A stretch of 64,000 nt of DNA from Nannocystis pusilla (lineage in GTDB: Bacteria > Myxococcota_A > Polyangia > Nannocystales > Nannocystaceae): assembly GCF_026626665.1 (NCBI RefSeq), contig NZ_JAPNKE010000002.1:11118001-11182000 (forward strand), in the 5' to 3' direction. Both the position numbers and the translations under genes were made by a program. The notes under the pieces are model-generated. The model did not search any database. It worked only from the letters and a program-made list of their open reading frames with translations, and was not told the DNA's origin. Of this stretch, positions 11,101 to 18,971 are shown in pieces (position 1 is the first letter of the stretch; each line of letters starts with the position of its first letter).

Positions 11101-12835
11101 TCAGGAACGCGAGGCCGAGCCGGTCGTCGTCCGCTTCGAGCGCGACGCGCTCGGCCGCGTCGTCCACGAGTGCCAGGGCGAACACTGGGTCATGCAGACC
11201 TTCGGCGCGGACGGCGAGCGCCGTCGCCTGCGCTCTTCGCTCGGCGCGCTCGTCCAGATCTCGCGCGACGCGATGGGCGCCGTCACGCGGCTCGAGTCTG
11301 GCGAGCGCGCGTGGCCGGCCGACTTCGAGCGCGAACCAGGCGGACTCGAGGCGCGGCGCGAACTGCCCGGCGGCATCAGCTCGCATTGGCGCCGCGACCA
11401 GCTCGGCTTGCCCATCGAGCACACCATCCAGCACGTCACCCCGGCGCGGCTCGGCGCTGCCCCGCGGACGTTCGCGCACCACCGGCGCCGGCACACCTGG
11501 AGCCCCAGCGCGCGCCTGCGCCGCGTCGACGACATCTACCGCGGCCCTGTCGAATACGAGCACGACGAGCGCGGCTACCTGGTTTCGGCGACCTATCCGC
11601 AAGGACACGTCGACCTGCGGCTTCCGGACGCCGCCGGCAACCTCTTTCACGACTACGAGCGTCAGAGCCGAACCTACGGCCCGGCCGGTCAACTCCTCGC
11701 CGCCGACGGCATGACCTTCGAGTACGACCGCGAGGGCAACCTGCTCAAAAAGACAGACAAGGACGGCGGCGTCTGGACCTACCGCTGGACCGCGAACGGC
11801 AACCTCGCCGAGGTCCGCCGGCCCGACGGCGAGCGCGTCGCCTTCGTCTACGACGCCCTCGGCCGCCGCGTCAGCAAGACCTTCCGAGGCCGGCATACGC
11901 GCTGGATCTGGGACGGCGACGTCCCGATCCACGAGTGGACCGTCCCGCTGGACGCCAGCGACCTGGCCGCCCTGAGCCCGCCCGACCCCGAGGAGGAGCA
12001 GCGACTCTCACGCGTCTCGCCGTACTCTCTCGACTACCGACCGCCGCGCCCGACTGACCCCGAGGTGCTCACCTGGATCTTCGAGCCCGACACCTTCACG
12101 CCCGTCGCGCGCCTGTCCTCGCGCGAGCGCGACGCCGCCAGCCTGATCGCCGATCACCTCGGCACCCCGATTGCCGCCTTCAACACCCTCGGCCGCCTCG
12201 TGTGGTCCGCCGAGCTCGACATCCGCGGCCGCTTCCAGGAAGTCGAGGGCGCCCGCCACTTCTGCCCGTTCCGCTACCCCGGCCAGTACGAGGATACCGA
12301 GACCGGTCTCTACTACAACCGCTTCCGCTACTACGACCCCGACGCGGGCCAGTACATCAGCCAGGACCCGCTCGGTCTGGCTGCCGGCCTCAACTTCTAC
12401 CAGTACGTTCCCGACCCGCTGAGCTGGTTCGACCCCCTCGGCCTCATCATTGTCTACCACTACACGAACGAGGCGGGCTTCAAGAGCATCCAGAGCTCGG
12501 GGGGCAAGGGGATTTGGAAGTTCAATGCCTCGTGGCCGCCGGGCGGCCGCCCCTACGGGTTCTACGTCACCAGCAAGTTCGACCCGTCGCAGACGAGGGA
12601 ACTGCACCGCACGGGGATCTCCAGGGACAAGCACACCCACTGGTTCGCCATTGAGGTCGACGACGCGAAGTTCAAGGACCTCTTCAAGAATCTGGACGGT
12701 GGTCGCGGCAAGACCGGAATATCGCTCTACCACCCCAAGCACATGGAGGTGCCGAGGGTGTCCGACAACGACTGGATGAGTGAGAAGAACCGCCGGTCGC
12801 GCACGGTGCGGCAGGCTGGCTGTGGAAAGGTATGA
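8192..12835 (+). CDS. PAAR-like / Rhs polymorphic toxin with HYD1-type ADP-ribosyltransferase tip
   Basis: This intact 1547-residue protein has a PAAR-like N-terminal region (LGGCTSVLINGVPAARAGDL about residue 131; CFGAIISGSSNVQIGG) suited to capping VgrG. A DUF6531-type entry (GHPVDVIAGRMITADVDFEL) and a long series of YD repeats follow. The Rhs core ends with YYNRFRYYDPDAGQYISQDP and then WFDPLGL, the usual self-cleavage junction. The variable tip, about 129 residues (12446-12832), starts with VYHYTNEAGFKSI and continues with GFYVTSKFDPSQT, the layout of Tox-ART-HYD1 toxins, predicted to transfer ADP-ribose from NAD+. Start overlaps the TPR gene. The immunity gene lies three bases downstream. 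Confidence 0.9.
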   Translation: MLIVSGKVRPGPAASIPADGTGRILESTLKSVLAEKASPFKSPETEAEKQQRANESPLATATRLIGGGLAALQTPLDLVNTGFAITTAPLASVVPPLPAATLTSLHLGTPHLHSHPPAMPTPLPSLGPVMLGGCTSVLINGVPAARAGDLGMSITCGSLAPPFEVMTGSSKVFIGGARAARMLDITRHCQPPAPPTPPPGVAAKVVSGAMASLPLALGAAATVVQRQQSAQSEQESREYAAAGDTAMAAAMAEVSAGQALSASMQAAQTAADAVALAARLVMGKDPGTPPCFGAIISGSSNVQIGGFPMPPWRVSLNALGKLARGLKAKIRNRNLADKLHAWANRNFKPGRISNALHKGFCFLTGHPVDVIAGRMITADVDFELTGPLAFGFERNYSSTWSARDSVIGHGWSHSLDQAVWLENHQIIYRAEDGREICFELPRGTRLDRPLRRFDPHNRLTLAGDGTGRYTIEDAAGRTHDFAPVPGDTSPERGHARLIAIRTLAGHTITCEYDDRARLTGVRDSAGREFRFTYDRASRLHRVFAPHPDHEDLVRQVEYRHSPEGDLVEVIDALGHATRYAYHHHRLVRHTLRTGLSFHFEYEGPDPEAACIHTWGDGGIYHHTLVYDKERRVTVVTNSCKESTIYAAGGRGEVVQITDPRGGVTRFEYDEHLRKVADIDPLGHATRYEYDARGNCICMLGPDGAELRVEYTAAGLPIATIDALGGRWRYTYDHKQRLVTRTDPLGQTITYVYEGLHLASVADPAGRVLRLVHNPAGDLIRAHLPDGTAQKWAHDRRGRPIELTDLRGNIERRRYDLIGRIVAVELPDADRRVLDYDPEGNILRMRDQHREVRMTYVGMGRLATRTEAGTTIRYTYDTEERLLSIINEAGAVYRFELDPCGDIKAEYGFDGIRRLYQRDLAGRVTEVFRASGLRTVHAYDAAGQLTAVFHSDGSSDTFTYRADGAMLEAVHQEREAEPVVVRFERDALGRVVHECQGEHWVMQTFGADGERRRLRSSLGALVQISRDAMGAVTRLESGERAWPADFEREPGGLEARRELPGGISSHWRRDQLGLPIEHTIQHVTPARLGAAPRTFAHHRRRHTWSPSARLRRVDDIYRGPVEYEHDERGYLVSATYPQGHVDLRLPDAAGNLFHDYERQSRTYGPAGQLLAADGMTFEYDREGNLLKKTDKDGGVWTYRWTANGNLAEVRRPDGERVAFVYDALGRRVSKTFRGRHTRWIWDGDVPIHEWTVPLDASDLAALSPPDPEEEQRLSRVSPYSLDYRPPRPTDPEVLTWIFEPDTFTPVARLSSRERDAASLIADHLGTPIAAFNTLGRLVWSAELDIRGRFQEVEGARHFCPFRYPGQYEDTETGLYYNRFRYYDPDAGQYISQDPLGLAAGLNFYQYVPDPLSWFDPLGLIIVYHYTNEAGFKSIQSSGGKGIWKFNASWPPGGRPYGFYVTSKFDPSQTRELHRTGISRDKHTHWFAIEVDDAKFKDLFKNLDGGRGKTGISLYHPKHMEVPRVSDNDWMSEKNRRSRTVRQAGCGKV

Positions 12836-12838
12836 TCC

Positions 12839-13249
12839 ATGCCCGAGGGCTACGACCACGATTTCGAGGTGCCGCCCGGCGCCTTTCGCACAATCTTTCG
12901 CAGACTCGCCGCGCGATGGCCCGAGGGCATCGCTCAACTATACGGCGGCGTGCTGATCCCTTTCGCCGCTGTCGCCGATCGCGCTCTAGACACCCTCGGC
13001 GATGGCTTTTCGGCCTATCGAAGCGCCGCGGCGCGCGAGCGTTCCCACGACGAGGGCGGCTTCGTAGATGCCGATGGCGAGTCCTTTCTCGAGGTCCTTC
13101 TCGTACACTGCGACACGACGCGGCTGGAGATCGACCTCGTCTTCGACAATAATGGGTCGCCCGCGTTTTCCCTGGTCGTCCACGAAGCCGTGGGCCGCGG
13201 CATCTCCAAGGCCCTTCGGGCCAACGCCTCCCCGCGTGGAGGCCCATGA
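12839..13249 (+). CDS. Putative immunity protein for the Rhs toxin
   Basis: The 136-residue protein starts three bases after the Rhs stop. It is acidic, lacks a signal peptide and shows no enzyme motif. Its sequence includes PPGAFRTIFRRLAARWPEG and LEVLLVHCDTTRLEIDLVFD. Genes in this position after polymorphic toxin tips usually encode the cognate immunity protein, and that is the basis for the call; I recognise no named immunity family. A 24-residue relative of its N-terminus is encoded about 240 bases downstream, which supports an immunity-gene cluster that has been duplicated and trimmed. Confidence 0.65.
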   Translation: MPEGYDHDFEVPPGAFRTIFRRLAARWPEGIAQLYGGVLIPFAAVADRALDTLGDGFSAYRSAAARERSHDEGGFVDADGESFLEVLLVHCDTTRLEIDLVFDNNGSPAFSLVVHEAVGRGISKALRANASPRGGP

Positions 13250-13482
13250 ACCGCGCATGGCACGCTCGCACGGTTGACACGCTGAACCCCTACCTTCTGG
13301 GAGACGCGGCAGGTCGGGAGTGTGCAGACTTCATCGCTCTCGCCTGCTGGCACCGGGTCCGTTACGAGGGTGAGCCGCACCTGACCTATACCCAGCCGCC
13401 GGGACGGTTGACCGTGGCCGACGGCAGGCTCAAGTTCGAGCCCGACGACGCGGGGCCCAGCCCGAAGGTTCAACCATGGTGA
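13246..13482 (+). CDS. Small hypothetical protein next to immunity gene
   Basis: This 78-residue ORF overlaps the immunity gene stop by four bases (ATGA), the tight coupling typical of toxin-immunity cassettes. It contains DFIALACWHRVRYEGEP and GRLTVADGRLKFEPDDAGP. It has no signal peptide or membrane helix and was not recognised. It may be a second immunity protein, or the end of a gene whose first part was lost during cassette exchange. Confidence 0.5.
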   Translation: MNRAWHARTVDTLNPYLLGDAAGRECADFIALACWHRVRYEGEPHLTYTQPPGRLTVADGRLKFEPDDAGPSPKVQPW

Positions 13483-13491
13483 CGGAGATGC

Positions 13492-13566
13492 ATGCCTGGC
13501 GACTTTCGCGCGGCCTTTGGCCAGCTCGCCGCGCGACGGCCTGAGGGGATCACGCTCTCTCGCTGA
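13492..13566 (+). pseudogene. Truncated second copy of the immunity gene
   Basis: MPGDFRAAFGQLAARRPEG, followed by ITLSR and a stop, aligns with PPGAFRTIFRRLAARWPEG of the intact immunity protein at 12839. Only about 24 codons remain. Displaced or orphan immunity fragments are common behind Rhs tips that have been swapped by recombination. The following kinase gene reads partly over the same bases in another frame. Confidence 0.6.
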
Positions 13567-15092
13567 CTCGAGTGATGGGTATGTTCGCCAAGGTAATGTA
13601 GCCGCCGATCTCGATCCTGTCTGCGACTCTTCGACCACTGGGGAAGAGCACCGAGACTCACGCCTGGGGACTTTCGCCGGCAATCACCGGCTGGTCGCTC
13701 GCCTGGGCGAGGGCGGCATGGCAGCGGTGTACCGAGGCGAACACCGGGACATCACGGGCGCCGTCGTCGCCGTGAAGCTCCTGGACCGACGTCTCGCGGC
13801 GACGCCAGGCATAGCGCGCCGGTTTCTGCGTGAGGCGCAGGCTCTGTTCGAGCTCATGGGGCGGAATCGCCACATCCCGCGGGTCCTCGACTACGGCAGG
13901 ACGAAACGCGGCGAGAACTACATGGTCATGGAGTACCTGCATGGTCTCGATCTTGCGCAGGTTCTCCAGCGCGAAGGGCCCTTGCCGTGGCCGCGCGTGG
14001 CGAGGCTCGCCCTCCAGCTCTGCGACGCGCTCGCCGCCGCACACGCGCGCGACATCCTTCACCGCGACATCAAGCCAGCCAACTGTTTCCTGGTGGAGGA
14101 GGACAGGGTCGAGGTCGTCAAGCTGATCGACTTCGGCGTGGCCAAGGATCTGCGAGATGTCGCCGACCCGACCGCGGTCGGTACGATTGTCGGTACTCCC
14201 GCTTATCTCGCGCCCGAGCTTCTCATCGACGGAGCCCAGCCGTCTGTCCAATCGGACATCTACTCCCTCGGCGCGACGCTCTACCGCCTCCTCGCCAATC
14301 AATCACACGTGGCCGGCCAGACCTGGCAGGACATCGCCTATCAGCTGCAGTTCGCACAGCTCCAGCCTCCGAGCGCCCATCGCGGCCCAGATAAGCCGCT
14401 CCCGCCCGAGGTCGATGCGCTCGTCCTCCGAGCATTGGATCGCGAACCCGCCCAGCGCTTCGCCAGCATGCTCGAGTTTGCGGATGCGGTTCGCGCATGC
14501 ATGCCGGGGACGATGCCTAGCCGGCGCCCGCGAGCTGCAGCGCGGACGACCTACCTGCGCCGTGCCTTCGCGCTGGGCATCGCGCCGCTGGTCACGATAG
14601 GGACGCTCGCTGTCAGCGATCCGCCCGCGGCAGAGCCGGCCGACGTCGTCCTTGCGATCAGGGTCGTTCAGCCCGAAGGCGGGCTCCGAACCGCACACTC
14701 CGTCGAGGCGTCATCCGCCAAACGGGCGGCAAGCGATGACTTGCAGCATCCCGCGCCCGGGGTCCAGGCGAAGCCGCGGGGCGAGGCGGGCGATGGTGCG
14801 TCACGGGCTGCGAGACCGGACCCTCTCCAGCGCCGACGCGCTCCGGCGCGACCTGGGTTCAGTGAGGAGCGCCGTCGAGGTCTGTGCCGCGCGACACGGC
14901 GGCAACCTCGTCGCGGAGCTGGCCGTGCGAGTGCAGGTGAGCGCCGACGGCGTCGGGGAACGCGTGACGCTGTCGGAGCCGAGCAGCCCGGCGCTCATTA
15001 CCTGTGTGACGCGCGCAATCCAGTCGCGCCGCTACACGCCTGGCCCGGCTGCGGAGACCGTGCGCCACGTCTTTCGGTTCCGCCAGGGATGA
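13517..15092 (+). CDS. Ser/Thr protein kinase with extracytoplasmic C-terminal domain, one frameshift
   Basis: An N-terminal Hanks-type kinase domain has the Gly-rich loop LGEGGMAAVYRG (residues 63-74), the ATP lysine in VAVKLL (K87), the catalytic loop HRDIKPAN (183-190), DFG (205-207) and GTPAYLAPE, so it should be active. A likely membrane span follows (RAFALGIAPLVTIGTLAV). The C-terminal domain is in another frame, reached near 14780-14830 (SVRSAVEVCAARHGGNL, ending ETVRHVFRF). It is nearly the same as the end of the second kinase at 18972. The only in-frame start found is TTG at 13517, overlapping the immunity remnant, so the true N-terminus is doubtful. Confidence 0.8.
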
Positions 15093-15163
15093 GGCACACG
15101 GCCCCCGCGGCCACCTCAACCTGGTCTTGCACCACGTTCTTCTCCACCACCTGGATCTCGCTC

Positions 15164-16306
15164 ATGTCCTGCGATACGCTCATTCTCGTGCGCTCCGCCA
15201 TCTTCCTCGCCGCCGCCATCCTCGCCGGGCCGCTCGCCTGCGGAGATTCGGCGCCCGGGCAGCCATGGACGTCGACCAGCCTCACGACCAACCCAACGAT
15301 GCCCGGCTCGACCAGCTCCTCGAGCAGTTCGGGCGAGGACAGCACCAGCACCAGCACCAGCACCAGCACGTCGACCTCGACCTCGTCCGGCTCCGAAACG
15401 ACGCTCGCGCCGCCGCCCGACATGCCGGGCTTCGACACGCTCGAGCCGGTGCCCGAGGGGTGCGAGAAGATCGACCTGCTATTCGTCCTCTGGGACGGCG
15501 GCAGCAGTGACGCGGGTGCGCAGGCCGAGGCACGGGAGTGGGCCGAGGAGGACGCCGCCCGCATGATCGGGCTCGCCGACGCCATCTCGGCCGAGGCCGC
15601 GAACTACGACCTGCACCTGATGGTCACGACGATCACCCCCGACTTCACGACCACGGGGGACAAGTTGTGCGGTCTGGACTGCGACCCAATCACGATGCCG
15701 TGCGACGAGGTCCCGGAGCACGTGTGCATGGAGAGCTGGGAGGAGTGCGACTGGGCCGTCGGGAGCGGGGTGGTCTTCCCACGCGGCACCGGCGCGAGCA
15801 ACAAGTTATGCCCGACGACCGACGGTCGGCGGTTCGCGCGCAGCCAGGATCCGCAGTTTCCCGAGGCGATCGACTGCCTCCTCCGCGTCGGCCGGAGCGG
15901 TACGGGCGAGGGGTATGTGGCGACTACTCCGATGGCAGCGCTCAAGCCCGAGATGGTCGCCGACGGCGGCTGCAACGCCGGCTTCCTCCGCGACGACGCG
16001 ATGCTCGTGGTCGTGATCGTCTCCATGTCCGCCGGGGGCGGGGATACCGGCACGCCGGCGGAGTGGGCCGAGAACTTGCTGGCGCTCAAGGGCGGCTACG
16101 AGGACGGGGTCGTCCTCGTGATGCTCACGAACGGGATTCCGCCCGAGCCACAGTGCGGTGACTTCCCGACGAAGCTCAGAACGTTCGCCGAGCTCGTGCC
16201 CCACCATGTCCTCGGGTGCGTCACCGCCCCGGACTTCACGCCGTTCGTCACCGCGGCGGTCGACAAGATCGACGCGGTCTGCGACCAGTTCATCCCGCCG
16301 GGCTGA
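15164..16306 (+). CDS. Exported lipoprotein-like protein with degenerate VWA-like region
   Basis: The 380-residue protein begins with a hydrophobic signal (LILVRSAIFLAAAILAG) and a lipobox-like PLACG with Cys26. A low-complexity Ser/Thr linker follows, encoded by an AGCACC hexamer array near 15341-15370 that could slip in copy number. The folded part starts at KIDLLFVLWDGGSSDAGAQ, which matches the opening strand and metal site of myxobacterial VWA-type surface proteins, but the usual DxSGS residues are altered to WDGGSS. Many cysteines suggest disulfides. The upstream kinase can be read into it in one frame, but this start has its own signal peptide, so it is a separate gene. It is convergent with the next gene, three bases apart. 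Confidence 0.75.
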   Translation: MSCDTLILVRSAIFLAAAILAGPLACGDSAPGQPWTSTSLTTNPTMPGSTSSSSSSGEDSTSTSTSTSTSTSTSSGSETTLAPPPDMPGFDTLEPVPEGCEKIDLLFVLWDGGSSDAGAQAEAREWAEEDAARMIGLADAISAEAANYDLHLMVTTITPDFTTTGDKLCGLDCDPITMPCDEVPEHVCMESWEECDWAVGSGVVFPRGTGASNKLCPTTDGRRFARSQDPQFPEAIDCLLRVGRSGTGEGYVATTPMAALKPEMVADGGCNAGFLRDDAMLVVVIVSMSAGGGDTGTPAEWAENLLALKGGYEDGVVLVMLTNGIPPEPQCGDFPTKLRTFAELVPHHVLGCVTAPDFTPFVTAAVDKIDAVCDQFIPPG

Positions 16307-16309
16307 GGC

Positions 16310-18037
16310 TCAGCCCTCGAACCCGCGCAGCCACGCTTGCCGGATGGTGACGGGTTGGCCGTCCTTGACGGTCTGGATCGTCTCGTACCCGACGACGAGG
16401 AACGTGTCGAGCGCGTTGACGCGGATCGCATGCGGCGCATCGTTGCCGTGGAAGAATCCGGTGAAGGTCTTCGGCCACACCTCGTCCTCGCCGTTCACGT
16501 TCCAGCCATCCGCGGTGTACTGCTCGATCCAGATGTCGTCCTTCTCCACTGGATCGGACCTGGTCGCCGCGACCATCACCGGCCCCGTGCTCAGCCGCGC
16601 GAGCGACTGGCCGACGAAGTCGTCGCCAAGGGCCGGCTGAGTGTACGCGTCGACGTTGGCGGGATCGGTGAGATCGAAGTGGACGAGCCGCGGTCGACGA
16701 GCCTGGTCGAATTGACTCCACCAACCTGCGACTGCCACCAGGCCATCTGGGGTCACGGTGATGTCGCCGTACCCTTCGCTCTCGGGCTGCGTCAGCGTCA
16801 TCATGAACGGCCAGCCGTTGCCCGGATCCTTGACGATCTGGTGGTTCGCGCCGACCAGCGCCACGATCCCGCGCGACAAGCCCAACTTCGGATCCACCGC
16901 TCGCCCGGCGATGAGCGAGCTGCCGTCCGGCAGCGCGACGATCGCCTCTCCCGCATCGAGCTTGAGGTCCCCAGGCGCGAGGGAGTCGTACTCGTCGGCC
17001 GCGAAGTGCGCCAAGTGCGTCTCGCCTTCGCTGAAGGTGAACGCCCGATACGTGAGGATGGAGTTCGAGCCTGCGAGGCGGTAGCCCGTGATGCGGACCT
17101 GGTGGTCGACCGTCACCGCGACGTCGTTGCCGACCTCGCCGAGGTAGTTGTCCTCGTTCTTGGCGATCACGAACGACTCGTGCGTCTCGTCGACCACGCC
17201 GGTCCAGAGCAGCGGCGACAGCCCGTCCTTGATCCACGATCCCGTCAGCGCCGCACGGTGGGGATCGTCCGGGAACACCTCGATGCCCGAGCACGTCCCG
17301 TAGAAGCCGGGACCGCGCGAGATGAGCTCGTTGAACAGGATCGCGCCGTCCGGCCCGAAGTGCGCGACCCACATCGAGGCCTCGCCGGCGCCGTCGCTGT
17401 CGTAGCCGCAGACCCACCACGAGCCGTCTGGCGCGGCCGAGGCGTCGAGCGCCTCGGTGCTCCAGTTCTTCGACGGCATCAACACCGACCACGCCTCGGA
17501 CCCCGACTCGGGCAGCGTCACGCCGATCACCTTCTCGTCGAAGACGACGTGCCCCACGGTGTCCTCGCACTCGGCGCGCACGGTCCGCGGGCCGTCCTCG
17601 TCGGTCGACTTGACCGGCCACTTCGCCTCGAAGGGCGGCGCCGCGACGGTGGCGAGCAGCACTCCGTCGACGGAGAAGCGCACCTCGGCCACCGCGACGT
17701 CGTCCTCGCACGTCGCAGCGAGGTCGACGAACATGGCCGATTGGACATCCTCCGGCGTCACCGAGAACTCGAGCGCCGGCGGCAGATCGAGCTGCGCACC
17801 GGTCGACGTGCTGGCGTCGGACGTCGGCCCCGACCCGCCGTCACCGCCGGCCTCGGCTGCCGAAGTCGTGGGGCTCCATCCGCCATCGGTCGTCGGTATG
17901 CCGCCGGTCGAGTCCGCGGCCGAGGTGTCCCAGGTGATCCCGTGCTCGTCGATCAGCTCCTGGATCGCCTGCTCGACGTTGCACGCAAGCGCGAGCGGGA
18001 TGGCCAGGGCGAGGATGGTCTTGTCGGTGGAGATCAT
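16310..18037 (-). CDS. Exported lipoprotein with beta-propeller-like repeats
   Basis: The 575-residue protein starts with a short signal (TILALAIPLALAC) and a Cys at residue 20, fitting lipid attachment. A Ser/Thr/Gly-rich linker is followed by a domain with an Ig-like look (VAVEVRF-type strands; AEVRFSVDGVLLATVAAPP). After that come repeated segments of the type D-G-S-x-x-V-A-G (AVTVDHQVRITGY, AIVALPDGSSLIAGRA, ITVTPDGLVAVAGW), typical of propeller-like surface proteins in myxobacteria. No enzyme motif was recognised. It is the last gene of a three-gene set with the exported protein at 18056 (18-base gap) and the kinase at 18972. Confidence 0.75.
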   Translation of the reverse strand: MISTDKTILALAIPLALACNVEQAIQELIDEHGITWDTSAADSTGGIPTTDGGWSPTTSAAEAGGDGGSGPTSDASTSTGAQLDLPPALEFSVTPEDVQSAMFVDLAATCEDDVAVAEVRFSVDGVLLATVAAPPFEAKWPVKSTDEDGPRTVRAECEDTVGHVVFDEKVIGVTLPESGSEAWSVLMPSKNWSTEALDASAAPDGSWWVCGYDSDGAGEASMWVAHFGPDGAILFNELISRGPGFYGTCSGIEVFPDDPHRAALTGSWIKDGLSPLLWTGVVDETHESFVIAKNEDNYLGEVGNDVAVTVDHQVRITGYRLAGSNSILTYRAFTFSEGETHLAHFAADEYDSLAPGDLKLDAGEAIVALPDGSSLIAGRAVDPKLGLSRGIVALVGANHQIVKDPGNGWPFMMTLTQPESEGYGDITVTPDGLVAVAGWWSQFDQARRPRLVHFDLTDPANVDAYTQPALGDDFVGQSLARLSTGPVMVAATRSDPVEKDDIWIEQYTADGWNVNGEDEVWPKTFTGFFHGNDAPHAIRVNALDTFLVVGYETIQTVKDGQPVTIRQAWLRGFEG

Positions 18038-18055
18038 GACGGACCTGCTGTGGGG

Positions 18056-18961
18056 CTAGAAGCGCTTGTGGAAGACCAGGCCCGCGAGGCCGGGCGCGAG
18101 CATGGGCGCGGCGGCGCTCTGCCGCGGTCGCGCGCGGGAGGCGGCGACCAGCGCGATGCCGGCCAAGACGAGCGCGCCGCCGCTGATGCCCGTGGCGAGC
18201 GCGGTTGTGCGGTGGAGCTCGCCCGCCTTGCCGAGCGCCTCGACGGTGGCGAGCTCGGACGGACCGAGCGGGCCCTCGGTCGAGTCGTTCAGGCGATGAA
18301 CCTCGTCGAAGGTGAGGCGCCGCATCACCAATGCGTAGGTCATGAAGCCGAGGAGGCCGCTGCCGACCGCGAGGTTCGTGGCGCCGCCTGCGAGTAGGCC
18401 GCGCGAACGTGGCGACCGCGGCGCAGGCACCGGCTTCGGGACCTCGACAGGTACAGGTCGGACGATGACCTGCTTCGGCCCCGGCGTGCGCGAGAGCGTC
18501 GGAAGGACGCACTCCTTCTCGCCGGCCTTCGGCACGTGCGCCCGCATGTCCGCGTCGACCTCTTTGAGGCGGCGGCGGATCCCCGGCTCGTCGGGGATCT
18601 GCGCGTCCTCGCCGAACGCGTCGATCAGCTCCTCCCAGTGCTCGAGCAGGATCCGCCGCACCTGGCACAGGTACTTGACCTCACCTGTCGTTTCGTACAG
18701 CGAGATCAGCGAGCTGCGCATCGACCCGAATACCCAATCGCGGGCTCGGTGATAGCGGATCGGATCCGGCATCGCCTTGTACGCGGCGTAGTAAGCGTCG
18801 TAGGCCGCCTGATAGTCGTGGGCCAGGCTGAGCTCGGATCCCCGTGCGTTGAGCTCGAGGGCTTCGGGCGACCAGTTCATCGGCTCCTCACCCGCGCGCG
18901 CCGGACCGGCGACGAGGCTGAGCGCCAGGACCACGGCGATCGAAATTCTGAAAGCACGCAT
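18056..18961 (-). CDS. Exported TPR-like protein with two C-terminal membrane spans
   Basis: A perfect AGGAGG site precedes ATG at 18961, and the first residues form a cleavable signal peptide (RISIAVVLALSLVAGPARA). The middle is helical and TPR-like (LAHDYQAAYDAYYAAYKAMP, YLCQVRRILLEHWEELIDAF). The C-terminus has two hydrophobic spans (GLLAGGATNLAVGSGLLGF and ALATGISGGALVLAGIALVA). This signal - TPR - two-span design recurs next to kinases in myxobacteria; the function is unknown. It lies 10 bases after the kinase at 18972 and 18 bases before the lipoprotein at 16310, so the three are probably one transcript and may form an envelope sensing unit. Confidence 0.75.
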   Translation of the reverse strand: MRAFRISIAVVLALSLVAGPARAGEEPMNWSPEALELNARGSELSLAHDYQAAYDAYYAAYKAMPDPIRYHRARDWVFGSMRSSLISLYETTGEVKYLCQVRRILLEHWEELIDAFGEDAQIPDEPGIRRRLKEVDADMRAHVPKAGEKECVLPTLSRTPGPKQVIVRPVPVEVPKPVPAPRSPRSRGLLAGGATNLAVGSGLLGFMTYALVMRRLTFDEVHRLNDSTEGPLGPSELATVEALGKAGELHRTTALATGISGGALVLAGIALVAASRARPRQSAAAPMLAPGLAGLVFHKRF

Positions 18962-18971
18962 GGCCGTCCTC

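Noticed and set aside
8093..11932. Very long open frame (about 1280 codons) on the minus strand opposite the Rhs gene
   Set aside because: It is Ala/Val/Asp-rich without motifs and mirrors the codons of the intact Rhs gene. Long antisense frames are common in high-GC DNA.
15341..15391. Short tandem array as a possible CRISPR or recombination site
   Set aside because: The hexamer repeat simply encodes a Ser-Thr linker of the lipoprotein; there are no spacers. The same occurs at 54305-54338.
13517..16306. Apparent single protein joining the kinase to the lipoprotein
   Set aside because: The kinase's true C-terminus is in another frame and ends at 15092, and the lipoprotein has its own signal peptide. 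The link is only a by-product of the frameshift.
16337..18397. 686-codon plus-strand frame over the lipoprotein at 16310
   Set aside because: It is the antisense of a signal-peptide-bearing, motif-rich gene and is Arg/Asp/Val-biased, typical of shadows.
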